NCBI RefSeq assembly: GCF_018614975.1
Contig: NZ_JAGGNR010000019.1
Location: 1 to 64,000 of the forward strand
Direction of reading: 5' to 3'
Source of the DNA: Paenibacillus polymyxa
GTDB lineage: Bacteria; Bacillota; Bacilli; Paenibacillales; Paenibacillaceae
Length of the DNA stretch: 64,000 nucleotides
The translations under genes and the position numbers were made by a program. Of this stretch, positions 46,204 to 55,657 are shown piece by piece; position 1 is the stretch's first letter; every line of letters begins with the position of its first letter. The notes under the pieces were generated by a model. The model was not told the origin of the DNA, searched no databases, and was given only the letters and a program-made list of their open reading frames with translations.

Positions 46204-47687
46204 TTGGATTTGCCCCTTATCGCGTCTTTGGCTATGATTCGGTCATCAAAATCGGTTTTGGTTGTGCCGATAATCTGATAGGTCTCGTGACCCTTGCCCG
46301 CAATCAATACTACATCGGCTGGGCTTGCCATTTCAATAGCTTCATGAATCGCCTCGCGCCGATCCACAGTCATCGTATAACGTTCAGCAGGAACGGATTC
46401 TTCAATCAGGCCCTGTTCAATGTCTTGGAGAATCAGATACGGATCTTCTGTCCGTGGATTATCGGAAGTGACCAGCACGAAATCACTATATTTTGCCGCA
46501 ATTTTCCCCATGAGAGGTCGTTTGGTACGGTCTCTGTCACCACCACAGCCAAACACGCAGATCACACGTCCTTCGGCAAATTCCTTCACCGTCCTCAGCA
46601 CGTTCTCCAACCCATCCGGTGTATGGGCATAATCGATAATAACAGCAAATGGCTGTCCTTCGTCCACTCCTTCAACACGTCCATCCACGCCGGGAACCGT
46701 CTCCAGACTACGCTTGATCTCTTCCAGCGGAATGCCTTCCACCAGTGCTGCTGAGATTGCTGCCATTGCATTGTACACATTGAATTTGCCTACCATGCGC
46801 AAGCGAATATCCGTGCTGCCTGCAAATGTATCCACGTGGAAAGAAGTCCCCTGAGAGGTGATTGAAATTTGAGATGCGCGTACATCCGCATCTTCTCCCA
46901 TGCCATATGTAATGACTTCAGCCGCAGTCACAGAGATGAAATAAGCAGCAGCCGGATCATCTGCATTGATGACAGCGAATTTACGCTGTGAAGCATCTTC
47001 CGTATATCCGTTACCCAATCGTGCGAAGAACAAGCCTTTGGCCCCACGATATTCCTCCATGGAATGGTGGTAGTCCAAATGATCCTGCGTCAGGTTAGTG
47101 AACACCGCAGTCCGGAAATTCGTTCCCTTTACACGACCTTGTTCAAGTGCGTGTGAAGAAACTTCCATAACACAGCAGTCCGTACCCTTCTGAACCATGT
47201 CATGCAGACTACGCTGCAGATCAAGCGCCTCTGGTGTTGTTCCTGACATCGGGAAGGTACGACCGTCATATCGCATTTGAATGGTACCGATCAATCCCGT
47301 CTTGCGTCCATAATCGCTCATGATTTTTTCAATCAAATAGGTGGTCGTTGTTTTTCCGTTCGTTCCCGTTACACCAATCATATTCATCTTCTGGCTTGGC
47401 GAGTCAAAAAAGAAATCTGCCAAAACAGCCATCGCAAATCGGCTGTCCTTCACCAGCAATTGTGGTACAGGCAGATCCAGCTGCCGTTCTACCACCAATG
47501 CAACTGCACCGGCATTTACAGCTTTTTCTGCATAATCATGACCATCCACCGTATGTCCCGGAAGACAGATAAACAGATCACCCGGTTTTACCTGCCGGGA
47601 ATCTGTCTGAAGGTTTTGGCATTCTGTATTTGATTCGCCCACAAGGCGGGCGGTGGTCAGCATCGATGCAAATTGTTTTAAAAGCAC
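46200..47687 (-). CDS. murE: UDP-MurNAc-L-Ala-D-Glu:meso-diaminopimelate ligase
   Basis: Adds the third amino acid of the peptide. Motif TSDNPRTEDP (DNPR) marks the meso-diaminopimelate type. ATP loop GVTGTNGKTTTTY, TNLTQDHLDYHHSMEEY and C-terminal KGHETYQ are present. The start is GTG 47687 (VLLKQFASML) with GTGAGG 8 nt upstream; 41 further in-frame codons are not part of the family. 495 aa. TATAAT at 47714-47709 on the minus strand could be a -10 for a local promoter with a weak -35 (CAGACA). Confidence 0.95.
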   Translation of the reverse strand: MLLKQFASMLTTARLVGESNTECQNLQTDSRQVKPGDLFICLPGHTVDGHDYAEKAVNAGAVALVVERQLDLPVPQLLVKDSRFAMAVLADFFFDSPSQKMNMIGVTGTNGKTTTTYLIEKIMSDYGRKTGLIGTIQMRYDGRTFPMSGTTPEALDLQRSLHDMVQKGTDCCVMEVSSHALEQGRVKGTNFRTAVFTNLTQDHLDYHHSMEEYRGAKGLFFARLGNGYTEDASQRKFAVINADDPAAAYFISVTAAEVITYGMGEDADVRASQISITSQGTSFHVDTFAGSTDIRLRMVGKFNVYNAMAAISAALVEGIPLEEIKRSLETVPGVDGRVEGVDEGQPFAVIIDYAHTPDGLENVLRTVKEFAEGRVICVFGCGGDRDRTKRPLMGKIAAKYSDFVLVTSDNPRTEDPYLILQDIEQGLIEESVPAERYTMTVDRREAIHEAIEMASPADVVLIAGKGHETYQIIGTTKTDFDDRIIAKDAIRGKSN

Positions 47688-47827
47688 ATGAATAACCTCA
47701 CTTTTCCAATTATACTTCTGTTTTAACATATGTCTGTATTTATTAATATCGTCAATACAACCAAATAATGAAACGCACCTGGATGAATTTTGTTGCGCTA
47801 GAAGCCTCAAACTACCCCTAAGCCCCT

Positions 47828-49780
47828 TTATTCATCCTTTGTGTGATCATGTGCATCGTTCAATACATTCCCCATATAAATGCGGATGGTTGATCCCTGA
47901 TCTACCCTAGCGCCAGGCTTAGGTGCCTGATTAATCACGTATTTACCACTGCCAGACTTCGCCAGCATAAAATTCATATTCAGATCTTCGTACAAATCTT
48001 CAACTGTAGCTCCTGTCAGGTCTGGGACTGTCACGATTTTGGTTTCACCATACTTGTATTCTTTGGCGACCTGATCCTTCCGAACAGGGACATTCATATA
48101 ATGCAACGCATCTTCAAGGATGTTCTGTACAATCGGGGCGGCAACCACACCTCCGAATTGAATACCTTTGGGATTATCAACTGCGGTATAAACCACAATC
48201 TGAGGGTCATCTGCCGGAGCAAAACCGATAAAGGATACGATATGCTCCGTAGAGGAATAACGTCCGTTGATAACCTTCTGGGCTGTACCTGTTTTGCCAC
48301 CAACCCGGTATCCATCAATGAATGCCGGACGCCCGGTACCTTTGGCGACAACACTCTCGAGTGCTTCACGTACTTGTTTGGATGTATTCTCCGAAATCAC
48401 TTGGCGAACGAGTTCCGGCTTGGCTTCTTCCATGACTTCTCCCGTAACGGGATGGACCCAGGCTTTCGTAACATAGGGCTTGTAAAGTTTACCCCCATTG
48501 ATGGCTGCTGACACAGCTGCTACTTGCTGAATGGGCGTTACCGATACACCTTGACCAAAAGCCGTCGTTGCAAGCTCGACAGGCCCCACTCTGGATAGTT
48601 TGAACAGAATTCCACTGGCTTCTCCGCTGAGGTCGATCCCTGTTTTGGTGCCGAAGCCAAAGTCTTTAATATAGGAGAAGAGCGATTCTTTTCCCAGCCT
48701 CTGCCCCAAAGCCACAAAGCCCGGGTTACATGAGTTCTCCACAACTTGTAAGAAGGTCTGACTTCCATGGCCGCCCTTTTTCCAGCAACGCAGACGGGCT
48801 CCACCCACCTCAACATATCCGGGATCAAAAAATTGATCCTGTTGCAGATTGACCTTTTTCTCTTCAAGCGCTGCTGCCAAAGTAATGATCTTAAACGTGG
48901 AGCCCGGTTCGTAGGTCATCCAGATCGGTAAATTGCGATTGTATATCTCCGCTGGATATTGCTGATAATCGGCAGGTTCGTATCCCGGCCTGCTGGACAT
49001 CCCCAAGATTTCACCCGTTTTGGGATTCATCGCTATGGCCAATGCTGAGTTCGCCTGGAACTTCACCATAGCCTGATCCAGTTCTCTCTCCATGATGGAC
49101 TGAATGGATTTATCAATGGTCAGCTTGAGGTTAAGGCCGTCCTTCGGTTCCACATACTTCTCGGATGAGCCCGGCATTAGCCTTCCGGCCGCATCGGACA
49201 AGTAGGACACACTGCCATTCAAACCATTCAGCTTATCATCATACTTCTTCTCGACACCCGTTAAGCCCTGATTATCAATGCCCGTAAAACCAAGAATATG
49301 GGCAGCCAAATCATCATAAGGATAAAAACGTTTATTGTCCTCAGCAACAACGATACCCGGAAGCTTCAAATCACGGATGCGCTGAGCTTTCTCCATCGTA
49401 ATTTTGCGGCCGCCGGGTTGTAGTCGTACAATGAGTTCTCGTTTCTTGATGGTTGCGAGCACTTTTTCTTCCGTCATCCCAAGCAATGGGGCCAGCGCTT
49501 TAGCTGTCGTTTCAGCTTCTTTAACCTGAGCCGGAATGGCCATAATGGTCGGTGTTGTCACATTATAGGCCAGAGAGGTTCCATTTCGATCCAGGATCTC
49601 CCCTCGCTTGGCTGAGTAAGGAATATTACGCCGCCAGGATTCTTCTGCTTTTGCTGACAATTCAGGGCCTTCCCCGAGCTGTACATAAGCAAGCCTGATC
49701 ATCAAGGCCGAAAATAACAAAACTAAAATCATTAAACTCCATAGCAATCTGCGCCGCAGATTTACGCTTGATCCCTTCAC
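47828..49780 (-). CDS. spoVD: SpoVD, class B penicillin-binding protein for spore cortex
   Basis: Transpeptidase of 650 aa working with SpoVE. One N-terminal membrane helix (about 12-32), PBP dimerisation domain (RGEILDRNGTSLAYN), transpeptidase domain with STFK (catalytic Ser), SCN and KTGT, and one C-terminal PASTA-like repeat (VTVPDLTGATVEDL...). The single PASTA repeat and the position downstream of pbpB match Bacillus SpoVD. The SxN motif has Cys in the middle, as can be found in this group. GTG start with GGGGGG upstream. Confidence 0.93.
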   Translation of the reverse strand: MKGSSVNLRRRLLWSLMILVLLFSALMIRLAYVQLGEGPELSAKAEESWRRNIPYSAKRGEILDRNGTSLAYNVTTPTIMAIPAQVKEAETTAKALAPLLGMTEEKVLATIKKRELIVRLQPGGRKITMEKAQRIRDLKLPGIVVAEDNKRFYPYDDLAAHILGFTGIDNQGLTGVEKKYDDKLNGLNGSVSYLSDAAGRLMPGSSEKYVEPKDGLNLKLTIDKSIQSIMERELDQAMVKFQANSALAIAMNPKTGEILGMSSRPGYEPADYQQYPAEIYNRNLPIWMTYEPGSTFKIITLAAALEEKKVNLQQDQFFDPGYVEVGGARLRCWKKGGHGSQTFLQVVENSCNPGFVALGQRLGKESLFSYIKDFGFGTKTGIDLSGEASGILFKLSRVGPVELATTAFGQGVSVTPIQQVAAVSAAINGGKLYKPYVTKAWVHPVTGEVMEEAKPELVRQVISENTSKQVREALESVVAKGTGRPAFIDGYRVGGKTGTAQKVINGRYSSTEHIVSFIGFAPADDPQIVVYTAVDNPKGIQFGGVVAAPIVQNILEDALHYMNVPVRKDQVAKEYKYGETKIVTVPDLTGATVEDLYEDLNMNFMLAKSGSGKYVINQAPKPGARVDQGSTIRIYMGNVLNDAHDHTKDE

Positions 49781-49874
49781 GAAAAGATCCCCCCACTCGT
49801 CCCAAAATCATGACATTCGTTCCATTCATGAATATTCAGGACAACCGGGGGTTAGAACAAGCTGTCAGAGCTCC

Positions 49875-52199
49875 CTAAGGAAGCGAAGCTCCGTTTGTGG
49901 CTGGATCGTCAGAGGATTCGGATTCATTGGCAGGAGCCTTGTTGTTATCTGTTTCGTCTGTTTTACCTTCTCCGCCCGAAGCTTCTTGTTCCTTCACTTC
50001 ATCTTCTGACGACGGATCAGAAGAGATTGGAGCCTCATCGGCTATACCTGTCACTGCAGCTTTGGCAGTTTGCAGGTTCAACTGTACGGTTCTCTGCTCA
50101 CCTGCGACCTGCTCGGTTTGCTTCACGACATAGCCCTCACCCTTGACTGTAACCCCCACTTTCATGAGAGAAAGTACCTCAAGAGCATCACGGAGAGATT
50201 CACCTGTTAGATCGGGAATCTTCATCTTGCTGCTTTCTTCAGTTAGCAGATAGATTCGTTGGCCTGGATTCATAGAGGCGCCAGCAACCGGATACTGCCG
50301 AATTACATTATCACCTTGACCAAGAGTCACATAAGCAATACCTGCGCCTAGAAGCTGGCTTCTGGCCTGTTTGGCTGTCTTGCCACTCAGATCAGGCGCC
50401 TTGGCTTGCACGACAGAGACTTCTTTTGACTTTTTGTCAGGAGTTTTGGCTGTATCTTTGGGTACTCCCATGTATTGAAGCGTTTGGCTAACGATTTTTT
50501 TGAATACAGGGGCAGCTGCAGTTCCTCCCCCGATATTGGTACCGGCAGGTTGGTCAATGACAACTAGTATAGCAATCTTCGGATTATTCACGGGTGCGAA
50601 TCCAATAAACGATACAACGTCTTTTGACTTGCTGTATGCTCCGTTAACAACCTTTCTTGCCGTACCTGTCTTACCAGCTACACGGTAACCTTCAATATAG
50701 GCGTTACGACCGGTACCAATCGTTTGGTCTGCAACCACTTGTTCCAGATAACCGCTCACCAGCTTGGAAGATTCCTTGGAAATCACCTGACGAACCACTT
50801 TAGGTTTGATCACTTCCGTTGTCCCATCATTCGGGTTCTTGATCTCCTTCACCAGATGTGGCTCCAACAATTTGCCGCCGTTGGCAATTGCAGAGATGGC
50901 TGCAACCTGTTGAATTGGTGTTACCTGTACAAGACCATGCCCATAGGCAGCCGTGGCAATCTCGGATTTGTATACAAGTGGCTTGATCGGTGACGCTGAC
51001 TCATTCGGCAGATCAATACCTGTCTTTTTACCAAAACCGAATTCGTCTATGTAATGACGCAGACGTTCACCACCAAGCATGTTATAACCCAAGTTAACAA
51101 AGGCAATGTTACTTGACCTTTTGACACCTTCAAGATAAGATATCCAACCATAGGCATGTCCATTATCACTAATTGGGAAACCACCGATATACATACGTTT
51201 GGATTCGAAACTTGCATTGGGGTCGAAAAGTTTTTCTTCTACAGCCCCTGCCAGCGTAACTATTTTGAATGTACTACCTGGCTCATAGATGGATTGCGTA
51301 GCATGATTGATAAAATTCTTTTGATCAGGTGTACTCCCATACGAATTCGGGTTAAAGGTTGGCCAATTCGCCATGCCTAGAATCTCCATCGTGCTCGGGT
51401 CTGCTGCAATGACCGTCATACTCAGTGGATTATACTTGGCAACGGCTTCTTTCATTGCATCCTCAATGTAGAACTGGATCGTGTCGTCGATGGTTAGCGT
51501 AAGGTTTTTACCGTTCTGAGGTGGCAGATAGTTATCCTGTGAATCCGGAAGTTTAATGCCTTTGGCATCCTTCTGATAATTCAGATATCCATCTGTGCCT
51601 GTCAGTGCTTCATCATAGGAGACTTCAAGTCCATTGACAGCTTTCCCGTCACGGCTCATATATCCCAAGAGATGAGAAGCAAGTGTTTCTTCAGGGTAAA
51701 AACGCTTCGACTCCTGAGCCATGACAATTGCATTACGAGCCTTGTACTCTTCTTGTAATTCCTCACGCAGTTCGTTGACTTTTTCCGCAAGCTCAGGACT
51801 TATCTTATATCCTTCACTGCGTACTTCACGTTGCTGATAGAATTCATCCTTGGCATTTTTGGCTGTGACCAAAGCACGCATCTCACTCTCATTTTTCCCA
51901 AGAAGGGCAGAGAGTTTCTCCGTAACAACATCCTGAATTCCGAGTTCATTAATTAATAACGGATTAACAGAAACCGTATACGCAGGCGCATCAGTAGCCA
52001 AAATGTTACCATTTCGATCCGTAATCGTTCCGCGTGCAGCTTTAATCGTCTGTTCCCGCTCTATCAGAATAGCCGCCCGTTCCTGCCATTTACCGCCATT
52101 CACAACTTGAATGAAAAAGATTCGGGTTACGAGTACAAGAAAAAAGAGGGTAATACATCCCCCTATAAGCAACGTGCGCATCTTTATTCTTTTTATCAT
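49875..52199 (-). CDS. pbpB: Class B penicillin-binding protein 2B (septal, FtsI type)
   Basis: Essential septal transpeptidase of 774 aa. Membrane helix about 9-29, dimerisation domain (ARGTITDRNGNILATD), transpeptidase motifs STFK, SSN and KTGT, then two PASTA repeats (APDLSGKTAKQARSQLL; IPDLTGESLRDALEVL). The last 60 residues are acidic, Ser/Glu/Asp-rich and likely disordered, longer than in B. subtilis. It follows ftsL by 12 nt, as usual in dcw clusters. Confidence 0.94.
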   Translation of the reverse strand: MIKRIKMRTLLIGGCITLFFLVLVTRIFFIQVVNGGKWQERAAILIEREQTIKAARGTITDRNGNILATDAPAYTVSVNPLLINELGIQDVVTEKLSALLGKNESEMRALVTAKNAKDEFYQQREVRSEGYKISPELAEKVNELREELQEEYKARNAIVMAQESKRFYPEETLASHLLGYMSRDGKAVNGLEVSYDEALTGTDGYLNYQKDAKGIKLPDSQDNYLPPQNGKNLTLTIDDTIQFYIEDAMKEAVAKYNPLSMTVIAADPSTMEILGMANWPTFNPNSYGSTPDQKNFINHATQSIYEPGSTFKIVTLAGAVEEKLFDPNASFESKRMYIGGFPISDNGHAYGWISYLEGVKRSSNIAFVNLGYNMLGGERLRHYIDEFGFGKKTGIDLPNESASPIKPLVYKSEIATAAYGHGLVQVTPIQQVAAISAIANGGKLLEPHLVKEIKNPNDGTTEVIKPKVVRQVISKESSKLVSGYLEQVVADQTIGTGRNAYIEGYRVAGKTGTARKVVNGAYSKSKDVVSFIGFAPVNNPKIAILVVIDQPAGTNIGGGTAAAPVFKKIVSQTLQYMGVPKDTAKTPDKKSKEVSVVQAKAPDLSGKTAKQARSQLLGAGIAYVTLGQGDNVIRQYPVAGASMNPGQRIYLLTEESSKMKIPDLTGESLRDALEVLSLMKVGVTVKGEGYVVKQTEQVAGEQRTVQLNLQTAKAAVTGIADEAPISSDPSSEDEVKEQEASGGEGKTDETDNNKAPANESESSDDPATNGASLP

Positions 52200-52211
52200 C
52201 GGAACACCTCT

Positions 52212-52640
52212 TTACTTACTGCTTGCTGTATTTGAGGACGACTCAGTACCAGTTGATTTCGTACTTGTTGAGCGAGGTACATAAATGACATCCTTACCTG
52301 AAGCTTCAACGTAACCCAGTTGTTTTGCATTTTCGATGACCTGGTTGTTCAATGTTTCTTTTTCCACCTGCAGGTCTGCAATCGTCTTTTCATACCCCTT
52401 GATATCCGAAATAGTGGACTGCGCCTGCTTGTTCAGATCATAGATCTGAGCATAACGAGACATCAAGGCTCCTCCAACAAGGATAACTGCAACAAGGGTA
52501 ATCAGATACAAAATCTTCTCGCGTGCCGGAAGACCCGTACGACGGGTCACCACTTTGGTCGTTTCTTTGTATCGTTGCTGGGTCACACGTTCCTGGGACA
52601 CTTTTTCTTTTACAGCGAGATTACCACGTGTATATGCCAT
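52212..52640 (-). CDS. ftsL: Cell-division protein FtsL
   Basis: Bitopic septum protein of 142 aa: basic cytosolic N-terminus (1-40), one membrane helix (ILYLITLVAVILVGGALMSRY) and an external leucine-zipper coiled coil (about 68-110) that pairs with DivIC and DivIB. A Ser/Thr-rich tail of about 20 residues follows. It is sited between rsmH and pbpB. GGAGGAGAG lies upstream of the ATG. Confidence 0.88.
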   Translation of the reverse strand: MAYTRGNLAVKEKVSQERVTQQRYKETTKVVTRRTGLPAREKILYLITLVAVILVGGALMSRYAQIYDLNKQAQSTISDIKGYEKTIADLQVEKETLNNQVIENAKQLGYVEASGKDVIYVPRSTSTKSTGTESSSNTASSK

Positions 52641-52667
52641 ACTCCGATTCTCTCCTCCACTCTTGAT

Positions 52668-53618
52668 CTACAATTTCTCAGCTACGCGCAGCTTGGCTGA
52701 ACGAGCACGTGAATTTTCGGTCAATTCCGTTTCCGTTGGAATCAACGGTTTTCTGTTAACTAAACGCAGGGTCCCCTTGCCGCCGCATACACACAATGGA
52801 AAATCGGGTGGACATGTACATTTTTCCAGATAACTGCTGAAAATCTGTTTACATATCCGATCCTCAAGGGAGTGGAAGGTAATAACAGATACACGTCCTC
52901 CTGGTGCCAGACAACGAACAGCCTGATGCAAACCTTCTTCAAACGCACCCAACTCATCATTGACGGCAATACGTAATGCCTGGAAGCTGCGTTTGGCAGG
53001 ATGTCCACCAGTACGGCGAGCTGCCGCCGGGATGCCTTCCTTGATCAGCTCCACGAGTTCTCCTGTTGTCTCAATGGTAGACTGCGCTCGTTTTCCGACG
53101 ATAACACGGGCAATTCTTCTCGAAAACTTCTCTTCACCATAGCGATACAAAATTCGAGCAATCTCTTCTTCTGGCCACTCATTCACAATCTCTTTGGCCG
53201 TCAGCATTGCATCCTGGTCCATTCGCATATCGAGCGGAGCATCGTGATTGTAGCTGAAACCACGTTCTCCTTCATCAAATTGCGGAGATGACACACCCAA
53301 GTCGTACAAAATACCATCGACCTGTGGTGCACCATCCTTCATTGGTACATCCAGATCCTTGAGTACCTGTTCCAGATCTCGAAAATTGGTTTTCACCAAT
53401 GTTACACGTTCTCCATAAGCAGCGAGTTTCTCGCGAGCATTATCCAAAGCCCAATCATCCTGATCAAGTGCGATCAGACGTCCCCCTGGACCGAGCTTGG
53501 AAGCAATCACGGAGCTATGTCCGCCACCGCCTAAAGTGCAGTCCACGTATATACCGTCCTGCTTGATGTTTAATCCCTCTGTTGCCTCTTCTTTGAGTAC
53601 GGTTATGTGGTGAAACAA
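52668..53618 (-). CDS. rsmH: 16S rRNA m4C1402 methyltransferase
   Basis: Methylates N4 of C1402 in the ribosomal P site. SAM fold of 316 aa: [77 protein letters not shown]. The start is TTG 53618 with GGAGGGG 6 nt upstream. It lies 18 nt after mraZ. Confidence 0.96.
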   Translation of the reverse strand: MFHHITVLKEEATEGLNIKQDGIYVDCTLGGGGHSSVIASKLGPGGRLIALDQDDWALDNAREKLAAYGERVTLVKTNFRDLEQVLKDLDVPMKDGAPQVDGILYDLGVSSPQFDEGERGFSYNHDAPLDMRMDQDAMLTAKEIVNEWPEEEIARILYRYGEEKFSRRIARVIVGKRAQSTIETTGELVELIKEGIPAAARRTGGHPAKRSFQALRIAVNDELGAFEEGLHQAVRCLAPGGRVSVITFHSLEDRICKQIFSSYLEKCTCPPDFPLCVCGGKGTLRLVNRKPLIPTETELTENSRARSAKLRVAEKL

Positions 53619-53636
53619 CCTGCACCCCTCCTGACT

Positions 53637-54074
53637 TTATAAATCAAAATTAAAATCGACCAGCTTTTCGGCAATGTCGTTGAATGCTTCTTCGGATTGA
53701 TTGAAATAACTCTCCCATATGCCTTTGCTCCAAATCTCCACCCGGTTCGACACGCCAAGAACAACACAATCCTTGTCCAGCTTGGCATACTCTCTTAAAT
53801 TACCCGGCAGATTTACCCTGCCCTGTTTGTCCAGTTCACATTCGGTTGCACCCGAGAAAAAAAATCGGGTAAACGCACGTGCATCAGATTTCATCAATGG
53901 CAGTGCTTTGAGCTTCTGTTCCATGACCCCCCACTCCTCCATGGGGTACACGAAAAGACACTGGTCCAAACCCCGTGTGACAACGAAAGAAGGTCCCAGA
54001 GATTCGCGGAATTTGGCCGGAATGATAACCCGACCCTTATCATCAATGCTATGTTGGAACTCCCCCATAAACAT
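53637..54074 (-). CDS. mraZ: MraZ, dcw cluster transcription regulator
   Basis: AbrB-fold regulator (two swapped-hairpin modules) that represses its own dcw operon. Module 1 has [17 protein letters not shown], module 2 [18 protein letters not shown] start at ATG 54074 (MFMGEF), 145 aa; the GTG at 54086 is too near the GAGGAG site. First gene of the cluster; the repeat array 54093-54124 upstream is its probable binding site. Confidence 0.95.
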   Translation of the reverse strand: MFMGEFQHSIDDKGRVIIPAKFRESLGPSFVVTRGLDQCLFVYPMEEWGVMEQKLKALPLMKSDARAFTRFFFSGATECELDKQGRVNLPGNLREYAKLDKDCVVLGVSNRVEIWSKGIWESYFNQSEEAFNDIAEKLVDFNFDL

Positions 54075-54092
54075 TGGCCCACTCACTCCTCA

Positions 54093-54124
54093 CCCGTTTC
54101 TCCCACTTTGCCCCACTTTCCACC
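54093..54124 (-). promoter_or_regulatory. MraZ operator, TGGG-type repeats
   Basis: Minus strand reads GTGGAAA, GTGGGGCAAA, GTGGGAGAAA, CGGG, that is, G-rich triplets or quartets recurring at 10-bp steps. MraZ is known to bind such direct repeats upstream of mraZ (TGGG units in E. coli, AAAGTGG in Mollicutes). The array lies between the -10 and the mraZ start, a position where bound MraZ would block transcription. Confidence 0.75.
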
Positions 54125-54129
54125 ACCTA

Positions 54130-54158
54130 AGCATAATAGATTCGCACAAAAAAATCAA
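54130..54158 (-). promoter_or_regulatory. mraZ / dcw promoter
   Basis: TTGATT (54158-54153) and TATGCT (54135-54130) with a 17-bp spacer on the minus strand. The start point would fall at or within the MraZ repeat array. Confidence 0.7.
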
Positions 54159-54198
54159 AACCCTTCTTGCATGACTTGATTTTTTAATTTTTCAGCAT

Positions 54199-54238
54199 AA
54201 AAAAACGTCCTTGATCCTGTCATTCAGGATCAAAGACG
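54199..54238 (-). terminator. Terminator of ahcY
   Basis: A 14-nt arm pair (54206-54219 with 54225-54238, one or two mismatches, CGTC-TTGATCCTG type), 5-nt loop and a T-run of seven on the minus strand (54205-54199). It separates ahcY from the dcw promoter. The remaining 54239-54347 holds no feature I can support. Confidence 0.88.
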
Positions 54239-54347
54239 CTTCCCGTAAACGGGCAATCGTATGTCTACCCACACATGAGCCATATCACCAATAAACCATT
54301 ATATATCTATTGAATCATTTCATCAGCTTGTAATTATTGGGTAGTGC

Positions 54348-55613
54348 TTAAAATTTCCAGCTATCCAGGTATTTCTCTTGCTCAGCTGACAAGGAGTCGA
54401 TGCCAATATTTAGGCTTTCAAGTTTATAGCTGGCAACCTGCTGGTCAATATCATAAGGTACATTAACAACGTTTTTACCCAAGTTTTCATAATTCTCACT
54501 CACATAACGCAGACCAAGTGCCTGCAAGGCAAACGTCGTATCCATGATTTCGGCAGGGTGACCATCTGCTGCACCCAGGTTCACAAGACGACCTTCTGCA
54601 AGAAGGTACATTTTACGACCATCTTTGAAACGATATTCCTCAATGTTGCGACGAACTGTGCGAATCGATTCGGAACGTTTAGCCAGTTCAGGTTTATTCA
54701 CTTCAACATCAAAGTGACCTGCATTACTCAGGATCGCTCCGTCCTTCATTACATCGTAATGCTCACCTGTGATAACATCCTTATTGCCTGTAACTGCGAT
54801 AAAGAAATCACCCAATTGGGCGGCTTCCACCATCGTCATGACCCGGAACCCGTCCATGTGTGCTTCTACTGCTTTGATTGGATCGATTTCGGTTACGATC
54901 ACATTCGCACCAAGACCTTTGGCGCGCATCGCTACACCTTTACCACACCAGCCATAACCTGCTACCACTACGTTTTTACCAGCGATAACCAAGTTGGTTG
55001 TACGAATAATCCCGTCGAATGCAGATTGTCCAGTACCGTAGCGATTGTCAAACAGATACTTGCAGTATGCGTCATTAACCGCAACCATCGGAAACTTCAA
55101 TTGGCCTTCTTTCGCCAATGCTTTCAGACGAATAATACCCGTTGTCGTTTCTTCTGCTCCTCCGCGAATTGTTGCTGCGAGGTCAGGGCGCTCGGATGCA
55201 ATAATGGTTGCAAAGTCTCCACCATCATCAATAATGAGATCAGGCTTCACCTCAAGCGCACGCAGTTGCAGTGATTTGAATTCCGCAGGCTCCGGATTGT
55301 ACTTCGCATACACCGTAACGCCGTCTTCCACCAATGCTGCGCAAACATCATCTTGTGTAGACAATGGATTGCTATGCGTAATTGTTACTTCTGCACCACC
55401 CGCTTGAATCACTTTTGCCAAGTAAGCTGTTTTCGCCTCCAGATGAAGACAAATGGCAACCTTCAAACCTTTGAAGGGCAGATCCTGTTCGAACTGGCGA
55501 CGAATGCGGTTTAACACCGGCATGTGTGCTTCTACCCAATCAATTTTCAGGTGCCCCTCTGAAGCGAGTCCCATATCTTTAACAATACTGTTTTGCAATG
55601 CAGGTGTAGTCAT
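54348..55613 (-). CDS. ahcY: Adenosylhomocysteinase (S-adenosylhomocysteine hydrolase)
   Basis: Splits S-adenosylhomocysteine to adenosine and homocysteine, with bound NAD. The 421-aa chain has CLHLEAKTAYL, TGQSAFDGI, and the NAD loop VVVAGYGWCGKGVAMRAKGLGANVIVTEIDP. HFDVEV, the substrate region and the C-terminal LDSWKF are also present. It is the short prokaryotic form. B. subtilis recycles SAH by the MtnN/LuxS route instead, so its presence here shows a different route. GAGGAGG upstream of the ATG; own terminator. Confidence 0.94.
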   Translation of the reverse strand: MTTPALQNSIVKDMGLASEGHLKIDWVEAHMPVLNRIRRQFEQDLPFKGLKVAICLHLEAKTAYLAKVIQAGGAEVTITHSNPLSTQDDVCAALVEDGVTVYAKYNPEPAEFKSLQLRALEVKPDLIIDDGGDFATIIASERPDLAATIRGGAEETTTGIIRLKALAKEGQLKFPMVAVNDAYCKYLFDNRYGTGQSAFDGIIRTTNLVIAGKNVVVAGYGWCGKGVAMRAKGLGANVIVTEIDPIKAVEAHMDGFRVMTMVEAAQLGDFFIAVTGNKDVITGEHYDVMKDGAILSNAGHFDVEVNKPELAKRSESIRTVRRNIEEYRFKDGRKMYLLAEGRLVNLGAADGHPAEIMDTTFALQALGLRYVSENYENLGKNVVNVPYDIDQQVASYKLESLNIGIDSLSAEQEKYLDSWKF

Positions 55614-55657
55614 ATCATATCCTCCTCGTTTTTGTGTTTCTTCTATTATAAAGGGCT

